Program-made: the position numbers and the translations under genes
Assembly (NCBI GenBank): GCA_041751995.1
Contig: JBGSHY010000064.1
Location: 1-52,431, forward strand
Length of the DNA: 52,431 bases
Direction of reading: 5' to 3'
Source of the DNA: JANMEX01 sp041751995
GTDB lineage: Bacteria; Pseudomonadota; Alphaproteobacteria; Rhizobiales; Rhizobiaceae
Notes under the pieces: model-generated
Told to the model about the DNA's origin: nothing
Database searches by the model: none
The model's input: the letters and a program-made list of their open reading frames with translations, nothing else
In this document: in pieces, positions 45,394-52,431 of the stretch
Position numbering within the stretch: the stretch's first letter is position 1
How the letters are laid out: every line of letters starts with the position of its first letter

Positions 45394-46535
45394 GCAATCA
45401 GCAATTTCCGATCCCGGTGACGGTGCTCACCGGCTTTCTCGGCTCGGGCAAGACGACACTTCTGAACCGGCTGCTCAAGGATCCGGCACTGTCGGACACG
45501 GCCGTCATCATCAATGAGTTCGGCGACGTCGGGCTCGACCATTTGCTGGTCGAACAGGCGGACGAGGGCATCATCGAACTCTCCGACGGCTGCCTTTGCT
45601 GCACCGTGCGCGGCGCGCTGATTGATACCTTGTCAACGCTGGTCGAGCGGGTGCAGACGGGCAAGATTGCGCGGCTGAAGCGGGTGATCATTGAAACCAC
45701 GGGTTTGGCAGATCCTGCACCGGTGCTGCAGTCGATCATGGGCCACCCTTTGATGCTGCAGGCTTTCCGCCTCGACGGCGTTCTGACTACAGTTGACGCG
45801 GTCAATGGCGGGGCGACGCTTGATGTCCACATGGAAGCGCTCAAGCAAGTGGCGATGGCCGACAGGATTGTCCTGACCAAAACTGATCTGGCGGAAGCCG
45901 AGGCAGGGCTCGATGATCTCAAGCTGCGCCTGCGCCATCTTAATCCTGCAGCTTTGCAGCTTTCGGTCGATGCCGGCGATGCCGACGTTGCTCGCCTGTT
46001 TGACTGCGGCCTCTACAATCCAGCGACCAAGACCGCCGATGTCGAGCGCTGGCTGAACGAGGAAGCCTACCGCGACCGCGAAGCTGAGCGGGAGTTGGTT
46101 GAGGGGCATCATCACCATCATGATGATCACGATCACCACCATCACGACGTCAATCGCCACGACCGCTCGATCAGTGCTTTCACGCTGATCCATGACCAGC
46201 CGATCCCTTATGCTTCCGTGGATATGTTCCTTGACCTCCTGCGCGCCACGCAGGGCGAGCAGTTGCTGCGCATGAAGGGCATCATTCAGCTTGCCGAAGA
46301 ACCGGCGCGACCGCTGATCATTCACGGTGTCCAGAAAATTCTGCATCCGCCGGTCAAACTGGCCGGTTGGCCAAGTGATGACCACCGCACGCGCATCGTC
46401 ATCATTGCCAAGGACATTCCGGAGACCTATGTGCGCGACCTGTTTGCCGCCTTCACCGGCAAGCCGCAGACCGACACCCCTGATGCACACGCCCTGTTAG
46501 ACAATCCGCTGGCGATTGCCGGCTTCAAGGCGTGA
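45390..46535 (+). CDS. CobW/COG0523 family GTP-binding metallochaperone
   Basis: The 381-residue GTPase has a P-loop GFLGSGKTTLL at 15-25 and the CxCC metal site at 68-71 (GCLCC). The GTPase motif TKTD is near 163-166, and a CobW C-terminal domain lies at about 260-370. A His/Asp stretch at 240-253, with eleven His among fourteen residues, probably binds zinc. By family it delivers zinc or another metal to a client enzyme, here perhaps during zinc limitation. It is translationally coupled to the D,D-carboxypeptidase. No Zur site or zinc transporter is visible nearby. Confidence 0.92.
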   Translation: MSNQQFPIPVTVLTGFLGSGKTTLLNRLLKDPALSDTAVIINEFGDVGLDHLLVEQADEGIIELSDGCLCCTVRGALIDTLSTLVERVQTGKIARLKRVIIETTGLADPAPVLQSIMGHPLMLQAFRLDGVLTTVDAVNGGATLDVHMEALKQVAMADRIVLTKTDLAEAEAGLDDLKLRLRHLNPAALQLSVDAGDADVARLFDCGLYNPATKTADVERWLNEEAYRDREAERELVEGHHHHHDDHDHHHHDVNRHDRSISAFTLIHDQPIPYASVDMFLDLLRATQGEQLLRMKGIIQLAEEPARPLIIHGVQKILHPPVKLAGWPSDDHRTRIVIIAKDIPETYVRDLFAAFTGKPQTDTPDAHALLDNPLAIAGFKA

Positions 46536-46537
46536 CG

Positions 46538-46780
46538 TCAGGCTTTTGAGCCATTTCTGATGGTAAACCTGTGGCCGCCTTCGACCTTGTCGCAGGCGAC
46601 CATCTCATGGCCATATTCGCGGCAGAAGTGCGGGACATCGATCACCGCCAGCGCGTCGGTCGTCTCGGCGATCAAAAGCGACCCCGTTTCCGTCTCGGAA
46701 AGCCGCTTGCGGATTTTCAGCACCGGCATCGGACAATTCAGCCCGCGCAGGTCATAGATTTCCAATGTTTCAAGTTCCAT
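46538..46780 (-). CDS. TusA family sulfurtransferase-like protein
   Basis: The 80-residue protein has the TusA signature DLRGLNCPMPVLKIRKRL (about 10-27), with Cys16 in CPMP as the persulphide-forming residue. It moves sulphur in reactions such as tRNA thiolation or cofactor synthesis. The partner cannot be named. It overlaps the L,D-transpeptidase gene end by 11 nt, in the same direction, so it is translated after it. It is convergent with the CobW-type gene, with 2 nt between stops. Confidence 0.9.
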   Translation of the reverse strand: MELETLEIYDLRGLNCPMPVLKIRKRLSETETGSLLIAETTDALAVIDVPHFCREYGHEMVACDKVEGGHRFTIRNGSKA

Positions 46781-48107
46781 TGAACGGCCAGAAACGACGC
46801 TTTTTCTTCACCGGCTGAGCCGGTTCTTCGGCAACCGCGGCATTCGGGTTTGGTGTCGGAACCGGAATTGTAGAACCGTCCGCCGATTTGGCAACTTCGG
46901 TCTGCTTGGCCTGCTCTTCAGTCAGAGGCGTGATTTTTGGCTCAGCATTGGCAGGTTTGGTTTCATCAGCGGGCGCTGCTGCGGCGGTGACCGGAGCATC
47001 GTCTGGCGCTTTGGCACCTGCGACAGGCGCGGCATTGGCCGAAGCCGCTGCCATATCTTCCGGTTGTGCAGCCACAGCAGGTGTCGCGGCAGCCACTTCT
47101 GCAGCCGCATCGGCATCCGCCTTGGCTTCCGCTTTCGCGGCGCGCTCCGCTTCCGCAATCAGTGCATTGGAAGATGGTCCGGCCTTGACCGGCTGCGGCT
47201 GCCATTTCTTGTCCAGCGGACGGGACTTCCCGCCCATGACGACCGGGAAAGGCACGCCTTCAAACCGCTTCGAAGCGGCGGCGAAACTCGACTGGAACTT
47301 GGAATCATAAGACGCCATCACCGGCGTCAGCTGCGGAAAACGCGGTTGCGATGGCGGGCAGGCGGCGTTCACATTGAACGAACCGCCTTCGGCAACCCTG
47401 TTGAAGACATATTTCTTCTCGCAGAAATCGACTGTCGGGGGAATCTTTGTCAATTCGAACGAGTCATAGCCCTCACGCAGCATCGTCCAGAATTTGAAAT
47501 CCTTGTGCGCCGAGAAAATCGCCATTTTTTCCGGTGTCATCCGGAACGGCAGGGCTTCAAGGATGATTTCCTTTTGTCCGCCGGCAAAGGCGTCGCGGGC
47601 GAATGCGAAAATCTGCTGAACGCTTTCGTCGGTCATCGAATAGCAGCCTGACGACGAACAGGCACCGTGGATCATCAAGTCGCTGCCCGAACGTCCGTTG
47701 GCGCGGTCAAATGCATTGGGGAAGCCGGTGTTGATCGCCAGGAAATATTTGGAGGCCGGGTTCATCTGGTGCGGGCGGATCGGATAATAGCCCTCGGGGG
47801 CCTGACGGTCGCCCTGCTTGTACTTGGCGCCCAATGTGCCGGACCATGCGCAGATGTTGTAGTTCTGCACCATGTCGAACTTGCCATTGTCCTTCTGCTT
47901 CCAGACTTCGACAACATGCTCGTCCTTGAACAGGCGGAAATAGACCGGGGCATTTTTCCTCATGCCCTTGGCCTTCATCTTCTGCACGATCTTGTCCGGT
48001 AACTCGCGTGTGGCTTTCGGAGAAAGATCATCAATAGACGTGTCTTGACAGCCGGTCAGCGTCAAAAGACCGAACACAATGGCGGTGATGGAAAACAACA
48101 GTCTCAT
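46770..48107 (-). CDS. L,D-transpeptidase family lipoprotein (YafK-like)
   Basis: The 445-residue exported protein begins with a lipoprotein signal peptide whose lipobox LTGC places the acylated Cys at residue 20. The catalytic YkuD domain (about 55-200) has the HGACSSSGCYSM segment, with His147 and the nucleophile Cys155. The C-terminal half (about 310-445) is a disordered Ala/Pro/Glu-rich tail ending in a basic KKKRRFW segment. It is probably involved in peptidoglycan crosslinking or in attaching proteins to the wall. It precedes and overlaps the TusA-like gene by 11 nt. The upstream accA gene is 112 nt away on the same strand. Confidence 0.9.
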   Translation of the reverse strand: MRLLFSITAIVFGLLTLTGCQDTSIDDLSPKATRELPDKIVQKMKAKGMRKNAPVYFRLFKDEHVVEVWKQKDNGKFDMVQNYNICAWSGTLGAKYKQGDRQAPEGYYPIRPHQMNPASKYFLAINTGFPNAFDRANGRSGSDLMIHGACSSSGCYSMTDESVQQIFAFARDAFAGGQKEIILEALPFRMTPEKMAIFSAHKDFKFWTMLREGYDSFELTKIPPTVDFCEKKYVFNRVAEGGSFNVNAACPPSQPRFPQLTPVMASYDSKFQSSFAAASKRFEGVPFPVVMGGKSRPLDKKWQPQPVKAGPSSNALIAEAERAAKAEAKADADAAAEVAAATPAVAAQPEDMAAASANAAPVAGAKAPDDAPVTAAAAPADETKPANAEPKITPLTEEQAKQTEVAKSADGSTIPVPTPNPNAAVAEEPAQPVKKKRRFWPFNGT

Positions 48108-48219
48108 GCGGTGTCGTTATGTCCCAATTCGTGCAGAAAGATGGCAGAATCGTTGGCGGTTTATGGTTACAAAAGCCTTACCAGACCGGCCCCTGACCAG
48201 GGAATCGACAAAAACGTGA

Positions 48220-49170
48220 TCAGATCGTGCGGCCAATCGCTAAAAACTTCTCGCGGCGCTCCTTGCGCATGTCTCGGCCAGGCTGCCCAAGTTCAGTCAA
48301 CGCGGCGGAAATCACATTGCCTGTCGCTGCAATCGCGTCGTCCTTGTGACGGTGCGCGCCACCGACCGGTTCGGTGATGATGCCGTCAATGATCTTCAGG
48401 CCAAGCAGGTCTTCGGCAGTGATTTTCATGTTGGTGGCGGCATCCTTGGCGCGGGTCGAATCGTGCCAAAGGATGGACGCTGCGCCTTCCGGCGAGATCA
48501 CCGAATAGATCGCATGTTCAAGCATGTAGACGCGGTTTGCCGTGGCAATGGCGATTGCGCCGCCGGAACCACCTTCGCCGATAATCACCGATACCAGCGG
48601 AACCTTCAAATTGAGGCAGGCTTCTGTCGAGCGGGCAATGGCTTCCGCCTGTCCGCGCTCTTCCGCGCCGATGCCCGGATAGGCGCCAGCGGTGTCCACC
48701 AGCGTTACCACCGGAATGCCGAAGCGGTTGGCAAGTTCCATGATGCGCACGGCCTTGCGGTAGCCTTCAGGCTTGGCCATGCCGAAATTGTGTTTGAGCC
48801 GGGTCTTTGTGTCCGAGCCCTTTTCCTGACCGATCACGGCCACGGCCTGGCCATGAAAGCGCGCCAGACCGCAGATGATGGCTGCGTCCTCGGCAAATTT
48901 GCGGTCGCCGGCCAGCGGCGTGAATTCGGTGAACAGACCCGCCATGTAGTCAAGGCAGTGCGGGCGGTCCGGATGGCGGGCGACTTGCGCCTTCTGCCAA
49001 GGAGTCAGCTTGCGGTAGATGTCTTTCAGAGCGTCAATCGAGCGCTTTTCGAGACGGGAAATTTCCTCGCTGACATCAACGGAACCGGACGAATCCTGCC
49101 CCTTCTTCAACTCAAGGATCTTGCCTTCAAGGTCGGCAACCGGTTTTTCGAAATCGAGATAATTGTACAT
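48220..49170 (-). CDS. accA: acetyl-CoA carboxylase carboxyltransferase subunit alpha
   Basis: AccA forms, with AccD, the carboxyltransferase that makes malonyl-CoA for fatty acid synthesis. The 316-residue length fits. The N-terminal YNYLDFEKPVADLEGKI lies at about 2-18. The central VTLVDTAGAYPGIGAEERGQAEAIA segment, then GEGGSGGAIAIATANRV and SPEGAASILWHDSTRAKDAA, are conserved in all AccA proteins. The ATG at 49170 is preferred over the longer frame to 49266. The upstream gene, xerD, is on the same strand, 126 nt away. Confidence 0.98.
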   Translation of the reverse strand: MYNYLDFEKPVADLEGKILELKKGQDSSGSVDVSEEISRLEKRSIDALKDIYRKLTPWQKAQVARHPDRPHCLDYMAGLFTEFTPLAGDRKFAEDAAIICGLARFHGQAVAVIGQEKGSDTKTRLKHNFGMAKPEGYRKAVRIMELANRFGIPVVTLVDTAGAYPGIGAEERGQAEAIARSTEACLNLKVPLVSVIIGEGGSGGAIAIATANRVYMLEHAIYSVISPEGAASILWHDSTRAKDAATNMKITAEDLLGLKIIDGIITEPVGGAHRHKDDAIAATGNVISAALTELGQPGRDMRKERREKFLAIGRTI

Positions 49171-49296
49171 GGACCGTTGGTTATCCCTGGCTGACGCGGG
49201 CGAAAGTGCCCGTCCGGCATGCGGTCGGGAGCGGCTTCTCTTAATCGCGCTGCCGCTTAAACTCAATCAGGAAGTTGGCCCTGCCGCAATGCGCAT

Positions 49297-50229
49297 TCAC
49301 TCTTTTGGCGGTAAAACAGCCAGCGGGTGGTGGTCTTCCACAAGCCTTTGCAGCTTTTCCGAAAGAACATGGGTGTAAATTTGCGTGGTCGATATGTCGG
49401 CATGGCCGAGCAATTCCTGCACAACACGCAAATCTGCGCCATTTTGTAGCAAATGGCTGGCAAAAGCATGGCGCATGACATGCGGCGACAAAAGCGCGGC
49501 GGAAATGCCCGCCCTCGCGCCGAGCGACTTCAAGTCGCGGGCAAAGACCTGCCGCGCCACGTATCCGGTCTCCGATTTTGCCGGAAACAGCCATGGGCTG
49601 GCTTCCTGCGCCGGATCGAGATTGCGCGCCTTGATCCATTTGGCGAGCGCGGTTTTGGATTTGCCGGACAGCGGAACAATCCGTTCCTTGCCGCCTTTGC
49701 CCTTGAGCAGCACATATTCCCGGTCCGCCCGCGCCGCTGTCACGGGCAAGGCCACCAACTCGGAGACGCGCAGACCCGTCGCATAAAGTGTTTCGACCAT
49801 GGCATGCAGGCGTTTGGCGGCAGAAGCTGTTTCGGCTTCCGCAGTTGCATCGTCCTCTGCGAGGTCGAGCATTTTGGAAACGGCATCGATTTCCAGCGTT
49901 TTGGGCAATGGCCGCTGGCGCTTCGGCCCGTCAATGATCGCTGTCGGATCGTCGGCGCGGTGGCCTTCAACATACAGAAAACGATAGAATTGCCGCAATG
50001 ATGACAGGTGCCGCGCTTGTGACGCCACCGCAAAATCACGTTTGGACAGATCAGACATCGCCGCGCGGATATCTTCCACCCCTGCGTCGAGCAATTTTAC
50101 GCCCCTTGCGGCCAGGAATTCCGCCGTGTCGTCCAGATCCCGCTGATAGGCTTCGACTGTGTTCAAAGCTGCGCCGCGCTCGGCGCTCATCATTTCCAGA
50201 AAGCTCTCGATCAGCGCGCTGTCCCGCAT
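49297..50229 (-). CDS. xerD: site-specific tyrosine recombinase XerD
   Basis: XerD acts with XerC at the dif site to resolve chromosome dimers. The 310-residue protein has the SAM-like DNA-binding N-terminal domain (about 8-95) and the catalytic domain. The active-site set is complete: Arg in ATGLRVSELVAL, Lys in KGKGGKERIVPL, HxxR in SPHVMRHAFASHLL, His in LGHADISTTQ and Tyr in IYTHV. The ATG at 50229 follows the small ORF stop by 3 nt, with a TTG directly before it as an alternative. XerD is called by synteny with aroK, and XerC cannot be excluded from sequence alone. Confidence 0.93.
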   Translation of the reverse strand: MRDSALIESFLEMMSAERGAALNTVEAYQRDLDDTAEFLAARGVKLLDAGVEDIRAAMSDLSKRDFAVASQARHLSSLRQFYRFLYVEGHRADDPTAIIDGPKRQRPLPKTLEIDAVSKMLDLAEDDATAEAETASAAKRLHAMVETLYATGLRVSELVALPVTAARADREYVLLKGKGGKERIVPLSGKSKTALAKWIKARNLDPAQEASPWLFPAKSETGYVARQVFARDLKSLGARAGISAALLSPHVMRHAFASHLLQNGADLRVVQELLGHADISTTQIYTHVLSEKLQRLVEDHHPLAVLPPKE

Positions 50230-50232
50230 CAA

Positions 50233-50397
50233 TCAGCCTCCGTTGTCCGGCGCCTGCGGATTTATCTTGGTTGCCGGTATGCGGATCGTCATTTCCGCCT
50301 GTTGCGGTTCGACCAGCGTCGCCAGCGCGAATATTCCGGCATAGACCATGCCGGCTGCCAAGGCGAGTATGGTGAGAAGACGCATCAGCGTTGGCAT
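50233..50397 (-). CDS. small single-span membrane protein upstream of xerD
   Basis: A 54-codon frame from the ATG at 50397 ends at a TGA that is 3 nt before xerD. The protein begins with MPTLMRLLTILALAAGMVYA, a hydrophobic segment covering about residues 5-28. A short exported tail of about 25 residues with Pro and Gln follows. I recognise no family. The close spacing to xerD and the same direction support a real gene. Sequences of this kind upstream of xerD seem to be conserved in Rhizobiales, from memory. Confidence 0.6.
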   Translation of the reverse strand: MPTLMRLLTILALAAGMVYAGIFALATLVEPQQAEMTIRIPATKINPQAPDNGG

Positions 50398-50533
50398 TTG
50401 ATCAGCGGCCCTTTGTCGAATGGCTGCTTATCGCGCCCTCAACGCCTGTTGGCAAGCAGAGCCGAACCATGCTTGACGGACAGGCGTTTTTCCTGTCGAT
50501 ACGGCCTATCATGCATGCCATTGCGGACGGAAA

Positions 50534-51136
50534 ATGAGTGACGAATCTGCCATCAGGCCGGAAGCCGGCGCGATCAAGTCTCTGCTGGGCAAACGCTCCG
50601 TGGTGCTTGTCGGGCTGATGGGCGCGGGCAAGTCGACCATTGGCAAGCGTGTGGCCCAAATGCTCGGCGTCAATTTCATCGATGCCGACACCGAGATTGA
50701 AGCCGTCTCGCGCATGACCATTCCGGAACTGTTCGAACGCTATGGCGAGCCGGAATTCCGCGACCTCGAGCGCCGCGTCATCCGCCGCGTCCTGCGCACC
50801 GGGCCGAAGGTGCTGGCCACTGGCGGCGGCGCATTCATGAACGAACAGACCCGCAAGGCCATCGCCCGCGCCGGCGTTTCCGTTTGGCTGAAGGCCGAAC
50901 TTGACGTGTTGATGGAACGGGTGGGGCGCAAATCCAACCGGCCGTTGCTGAAAACCGCCGATCCGCGCGCGACCATGCAGGAGCTGATGGACAAGCGCTA
51001 TCCGGTCTACGCACTGTCGGACATCACCATCATCTCGCGCGAAGAAAAGAAGGAAGTCATGGCCGGTGAAGTGATTGATGCGCTTTATGCCATGACTGAT
51101 GAAGCCAAGACAGAAGAAGGTGGCGCCGCGGCATGA
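50534..51136 (+). CDS. aroK: shikimate kinase
   Basis: AroK phosphorylates shikimate in aromatic amino acid synthesis. The 200-residue protein has a short N-terminal extension, typical of Rhizobiales. The P-loop GLMGAGKST is at 27-35, followed by the DADTEIE segment with shikimate-binding Asp, EPEFRDLERRVI, and the GGGAFM loop. The lid with RVGRKSNRPLLKTADPR comes later. The stop overlaps the aroB start (ATGA at 51133-51136), so they are coupled. The gene is divergent from the small ORF and xerD, 136 nt away. Confidence 0.97.
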   Translation: MSDESAIRPEAGAIKSLLGKRSVVLVGLMGAGKSTIGKRVAQMLGVNFIDADTEIEAVSRMTIPELFERYGEPEFRDLERRVIRRVLRTGPKVLATGGGAFMNEQTRKAIARAGVSVWLKAELDVLMERVGRKSNRPLLKTADPRATMQELMDKRYPVYALSDITIISREEKKEVMAGEVIDALYAMTDEAKTEEGGAAA

Positions 51137-52248
51137 GCGATACAATAACGGTTCCCGTCTCGTTGGCCGTCCGGTCCTATGACATATTGATCGGAACCAG
51201 TCTGATCGACCGCGCAGGCGCTGAAATTGCAGCAAGGCTTCCGGGCGTTCGCGCCGCCATCGTGACGGATGAGAATGTTGCGGCGTTGCATCTTGATCGG
51301 CTGCAGGTTTCTCTCGCCGCTTCCGGTATCCAATCGACACCAATCATTATTCCCGCAGGGGAAAAGTCGAAAAGCTTTGCGATGCTGGAGCAAGTGGTGC
51401 GCGAAACACTGCAGGCCAAACTGGAGCGCCGCGATGTGCTGATCGCCTTTGGCGGTGGCGTGGTCGGCGATCTGACCGGCTTTGCCGCAGGCATCGTGCG
51501 GCGCGGCATGCCGTTTGTGCAGATCCCGACATCACTTTTGGCGCAAGTTGATTCGTCCGTCGGCGGCAAGACCGGCATCAACACGCCGGAGGGCAAAAAC
51601 CTTGTCGGGGTGTTCTATCAGCCGCAATTGGTGCTCGCCGACACTGATGTGCTCGACACGCTATCAAGCCGCGAGTTCCGCGCCGGATACGCCGAAGTCG
51701 CCAAGTACGGCTTGATCGACCAGCCGGACTTTTTCGCCTGGCTGGAGAAGAACTGGCGCGATGTTTTCGCCGGCGGCGCATCTCGCAAAGAAGCCATCGC
51801 CGTGTCTTGCCGAGCCAAGGCTGCAGTCGTTGCGCGCGACGAGCATGAGACCGGCGACCGTGCCTTGCTTAATCTCGGCCACACGTTCGGTCACGCGCTG
51901 GAAGGCTTCGTTTCTTATGATTCGGCGCGGCTGGTGCATGGCGAGGGCGTCGCCATTGGCATGGCGTTGGCGCACCGCTTTTCCGCCCACATGAATCTGG
52001 CAAGCCCGGACGATGCCAAGCGAGTCGAGGCGCATCTGAAAGATGTCGGCCTGCCAACCCGCATATCCGACATGCCCGGCGAAAAGCCGGATGCGGCGAC
52101 GCTGATGCGTTTTATCGGGCAGGACAAAAAGGTCTCGCGCGGCACGCTGACCTTCATCCTGACACGCGGCGTCGGCAAGTCCTTCATCGCCAAGGACGTG
52201 CCGCCATCGGCGGTGGAATTGTTCCTGAATCAGGAAACCGCTGTTTAA
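51133..52248 (+). CDS. aroB: 3-dehydroquinate synthase
   Basis: AroB cyclises DAHP to 3-dehydroquinate with NAD and a divalent metal. The 371-residue length is normal. Motifs seen are FGGGVVGDLTGFAAGIVRRG (NAD and substrate binding, about 99-118), DSSVGGKTGINTPEGKNLVG, and the metal-ligand segments KAAVVARDEHETGDRALLNLGHTFGHALE and HGEGVAIGM. It overlaps aroK and completes the aroKB operon. The downstream gap before the partial gene is 84 nt. Confidence 0.97.
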   Translation: MSDTITVPVSLAVRSYDILIGTSLIDRAGAEIAARLPGVRAAIVTDENVAALHLDRLQVSLAASGIQSTPIIIPAGEKSKSFAMLEQVVRETLQAKLERRDVLIAFGGGVVGDLTGFAAGIVRRGMPFVQIPTSLLAQVDSSVGGKTGINTPEGKNLVGVFYQPQLVLADTDVLDTLSSREFRAGYAEVAKYGLIDQPDFFAWLEKNWRDVFAGGASRKEAIAVSCRAKAAVVARDEHETGDRALLNLGHTFGHALEGFVSYDSARLVHGEGVAIGMALAHRFSAHMNLASPDDAKRVEAHLKDVGLPTRISDMPGEKPDAATLMRFIGQDKKVSRGTLTFILTRGVGKSFIAKDVPPSAVELFLNQETAV

Positions 52249-52332
52249 CCATATGAATTTCATGACAAAAGTTTAACTGGTCATCGCCGCCCTGCTGCCT
52301 GATCCTTTGCGCATCAACAAAGGAGCCATGCC

Positions 52333-52431
52333 ATGCTCACCCGCCGCCATTTCCTCACGGCCGCCGCCGCTGCGCTTTTGCTGCCCACCAGCGCACAGGC
52401 TGGCCTGCGCGAACGGATCGAGGCCCGCAAG
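52333..52431 (+). CDS. exported protein, N-terminal fragment (cut by window edge)
   Basis: Thirty-three codons are open to the window end. They encode an MLTRRHFLTAAAAALLLPTSAQA-like leader, with a twin-arginine RRHFL motif, a hydrophobic core and an AQA cleavage site, so this is a probable Tat or Sec signal peptide. The mature start is GLRERIEARK. The family cannot be told from this length. An out-of-frame ATG five bases upstream exists but gives a poor product. It lies 84 nt after aroB. Confidence 0.55.
   Translation, partial: MLTRRHFLTAAAAALLLPTSAQAGLRERIEARK

Noticed and set aside
46110..46152. Histidine-codon-rich stretch that might be a tandem repeat
   Set aside because: It encodes the His-rich metal-binding segment of the CobW-type protein and lacks a regular repeat unit.
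49297..50229. Tyrosine recombinase as an integrase of a genomic island
   Set aside because: Its motifs, synteny with accA and aroKB and lack of attachment-site repeats favour chromosomal XerD. The two tRNA genes in the window have no integrase beside them.

Overview
ORGANISM. The window looks like a chromosomal segment of an alphaproteobacterium of the order Hyphomicrobiales (Rhizobiales). The reasons are the high GC content, the fused 640-residue IolC, the rhizobial-type RpoH, and the housekeeping block accA / xerD / small protein / aroK / aroB. A Mesorhizobium- or Hoeflea-like member is my guess. Genus cannot be fixed from sequence reading alone. I see no insertion sequence, prophage or CRISPR array.

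LAYOUT. (1) 1-10334: an incomplete ThDP-dependent acetolactate-synthase-like gene, two DMT transporters, purA, a conserved membrane-anchored protein, rpoH, an RluA-type pseudouridine synthase, and a small membrane protein, VOC protein and MFS transporter. (2) 10379-11878: tRNA-Glu(CTC), a 157-bp palindromic MITE-like element and a fatty acid desaturase. (3) 11885-19802: a myo-inositol catabolic locus, iolC-iolD-iolE-small ORF-iolB, divergent from iolG, with the repressor gene iolR downstream. GGAA-N6-TTCC-like operators lie in front of both iolR and iolG/iolC. (4) 19984-21798: a LysR regulator and a family 2 glycosyltransferase. (5) 22010-27545: a ydcSTUV-patD operon (polyamine-type ABC importer plus gamma-aminobutyraldehyde dehydrogenase). 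(6) 27553-35718: a second RpiR regulator, divergent from N-formylglutamate amidohydrolase-like enzyme, APC amine permease, PuuA/GlnT-like glutamine synthetase, aldehyde dehydrogenase, cupin, iron alcohol dehydrogenase and cupin. (7) 35976-42639: an Opp-type peptide ABC importer and a XylX-like FAH-superfamily dehydratase. (8) 42660-52431: tRNA-Arg(CCT), a second copy of a REP-like repeat, an M20 amidohydrolase, a cell-wall/zinc group (D,D-carboxypeptidase, CobW GTPase, TusA-like protein, L,D-transpeptidase lipoprotein), accA, xerD, aroK, aroB and the start of an exported protein.

HOW THE GENES WORK TOGETHER. The middle 30 kb is catabolic and deals with inositol, polyamines, a second amine and peptides. 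The iol genes cover inositol to malonate semialdehyde: IolG, IolE, IolD, IolB, then the IolC kinase with a fused aldolase-like domain. An inositol importer and iolA are not in the window. The most interesting block is 28568-35718. It pairs a gamma-glutamyl-amine synthetase type of glutamine synthetase with an iron alcohol dehydrogenase and an aldehyde dehydrogenase, and has no PuuB-like amine oxidase. That is what a pathway for an amino alcohol (ethanolamine-like) run through gamma-glutamylated intermediates would need. The substrate is inference.

Notes on calls. Start codons were chosen by homology, ribosome-binding sites and operon overlaps. Several genes appear to use TTG.
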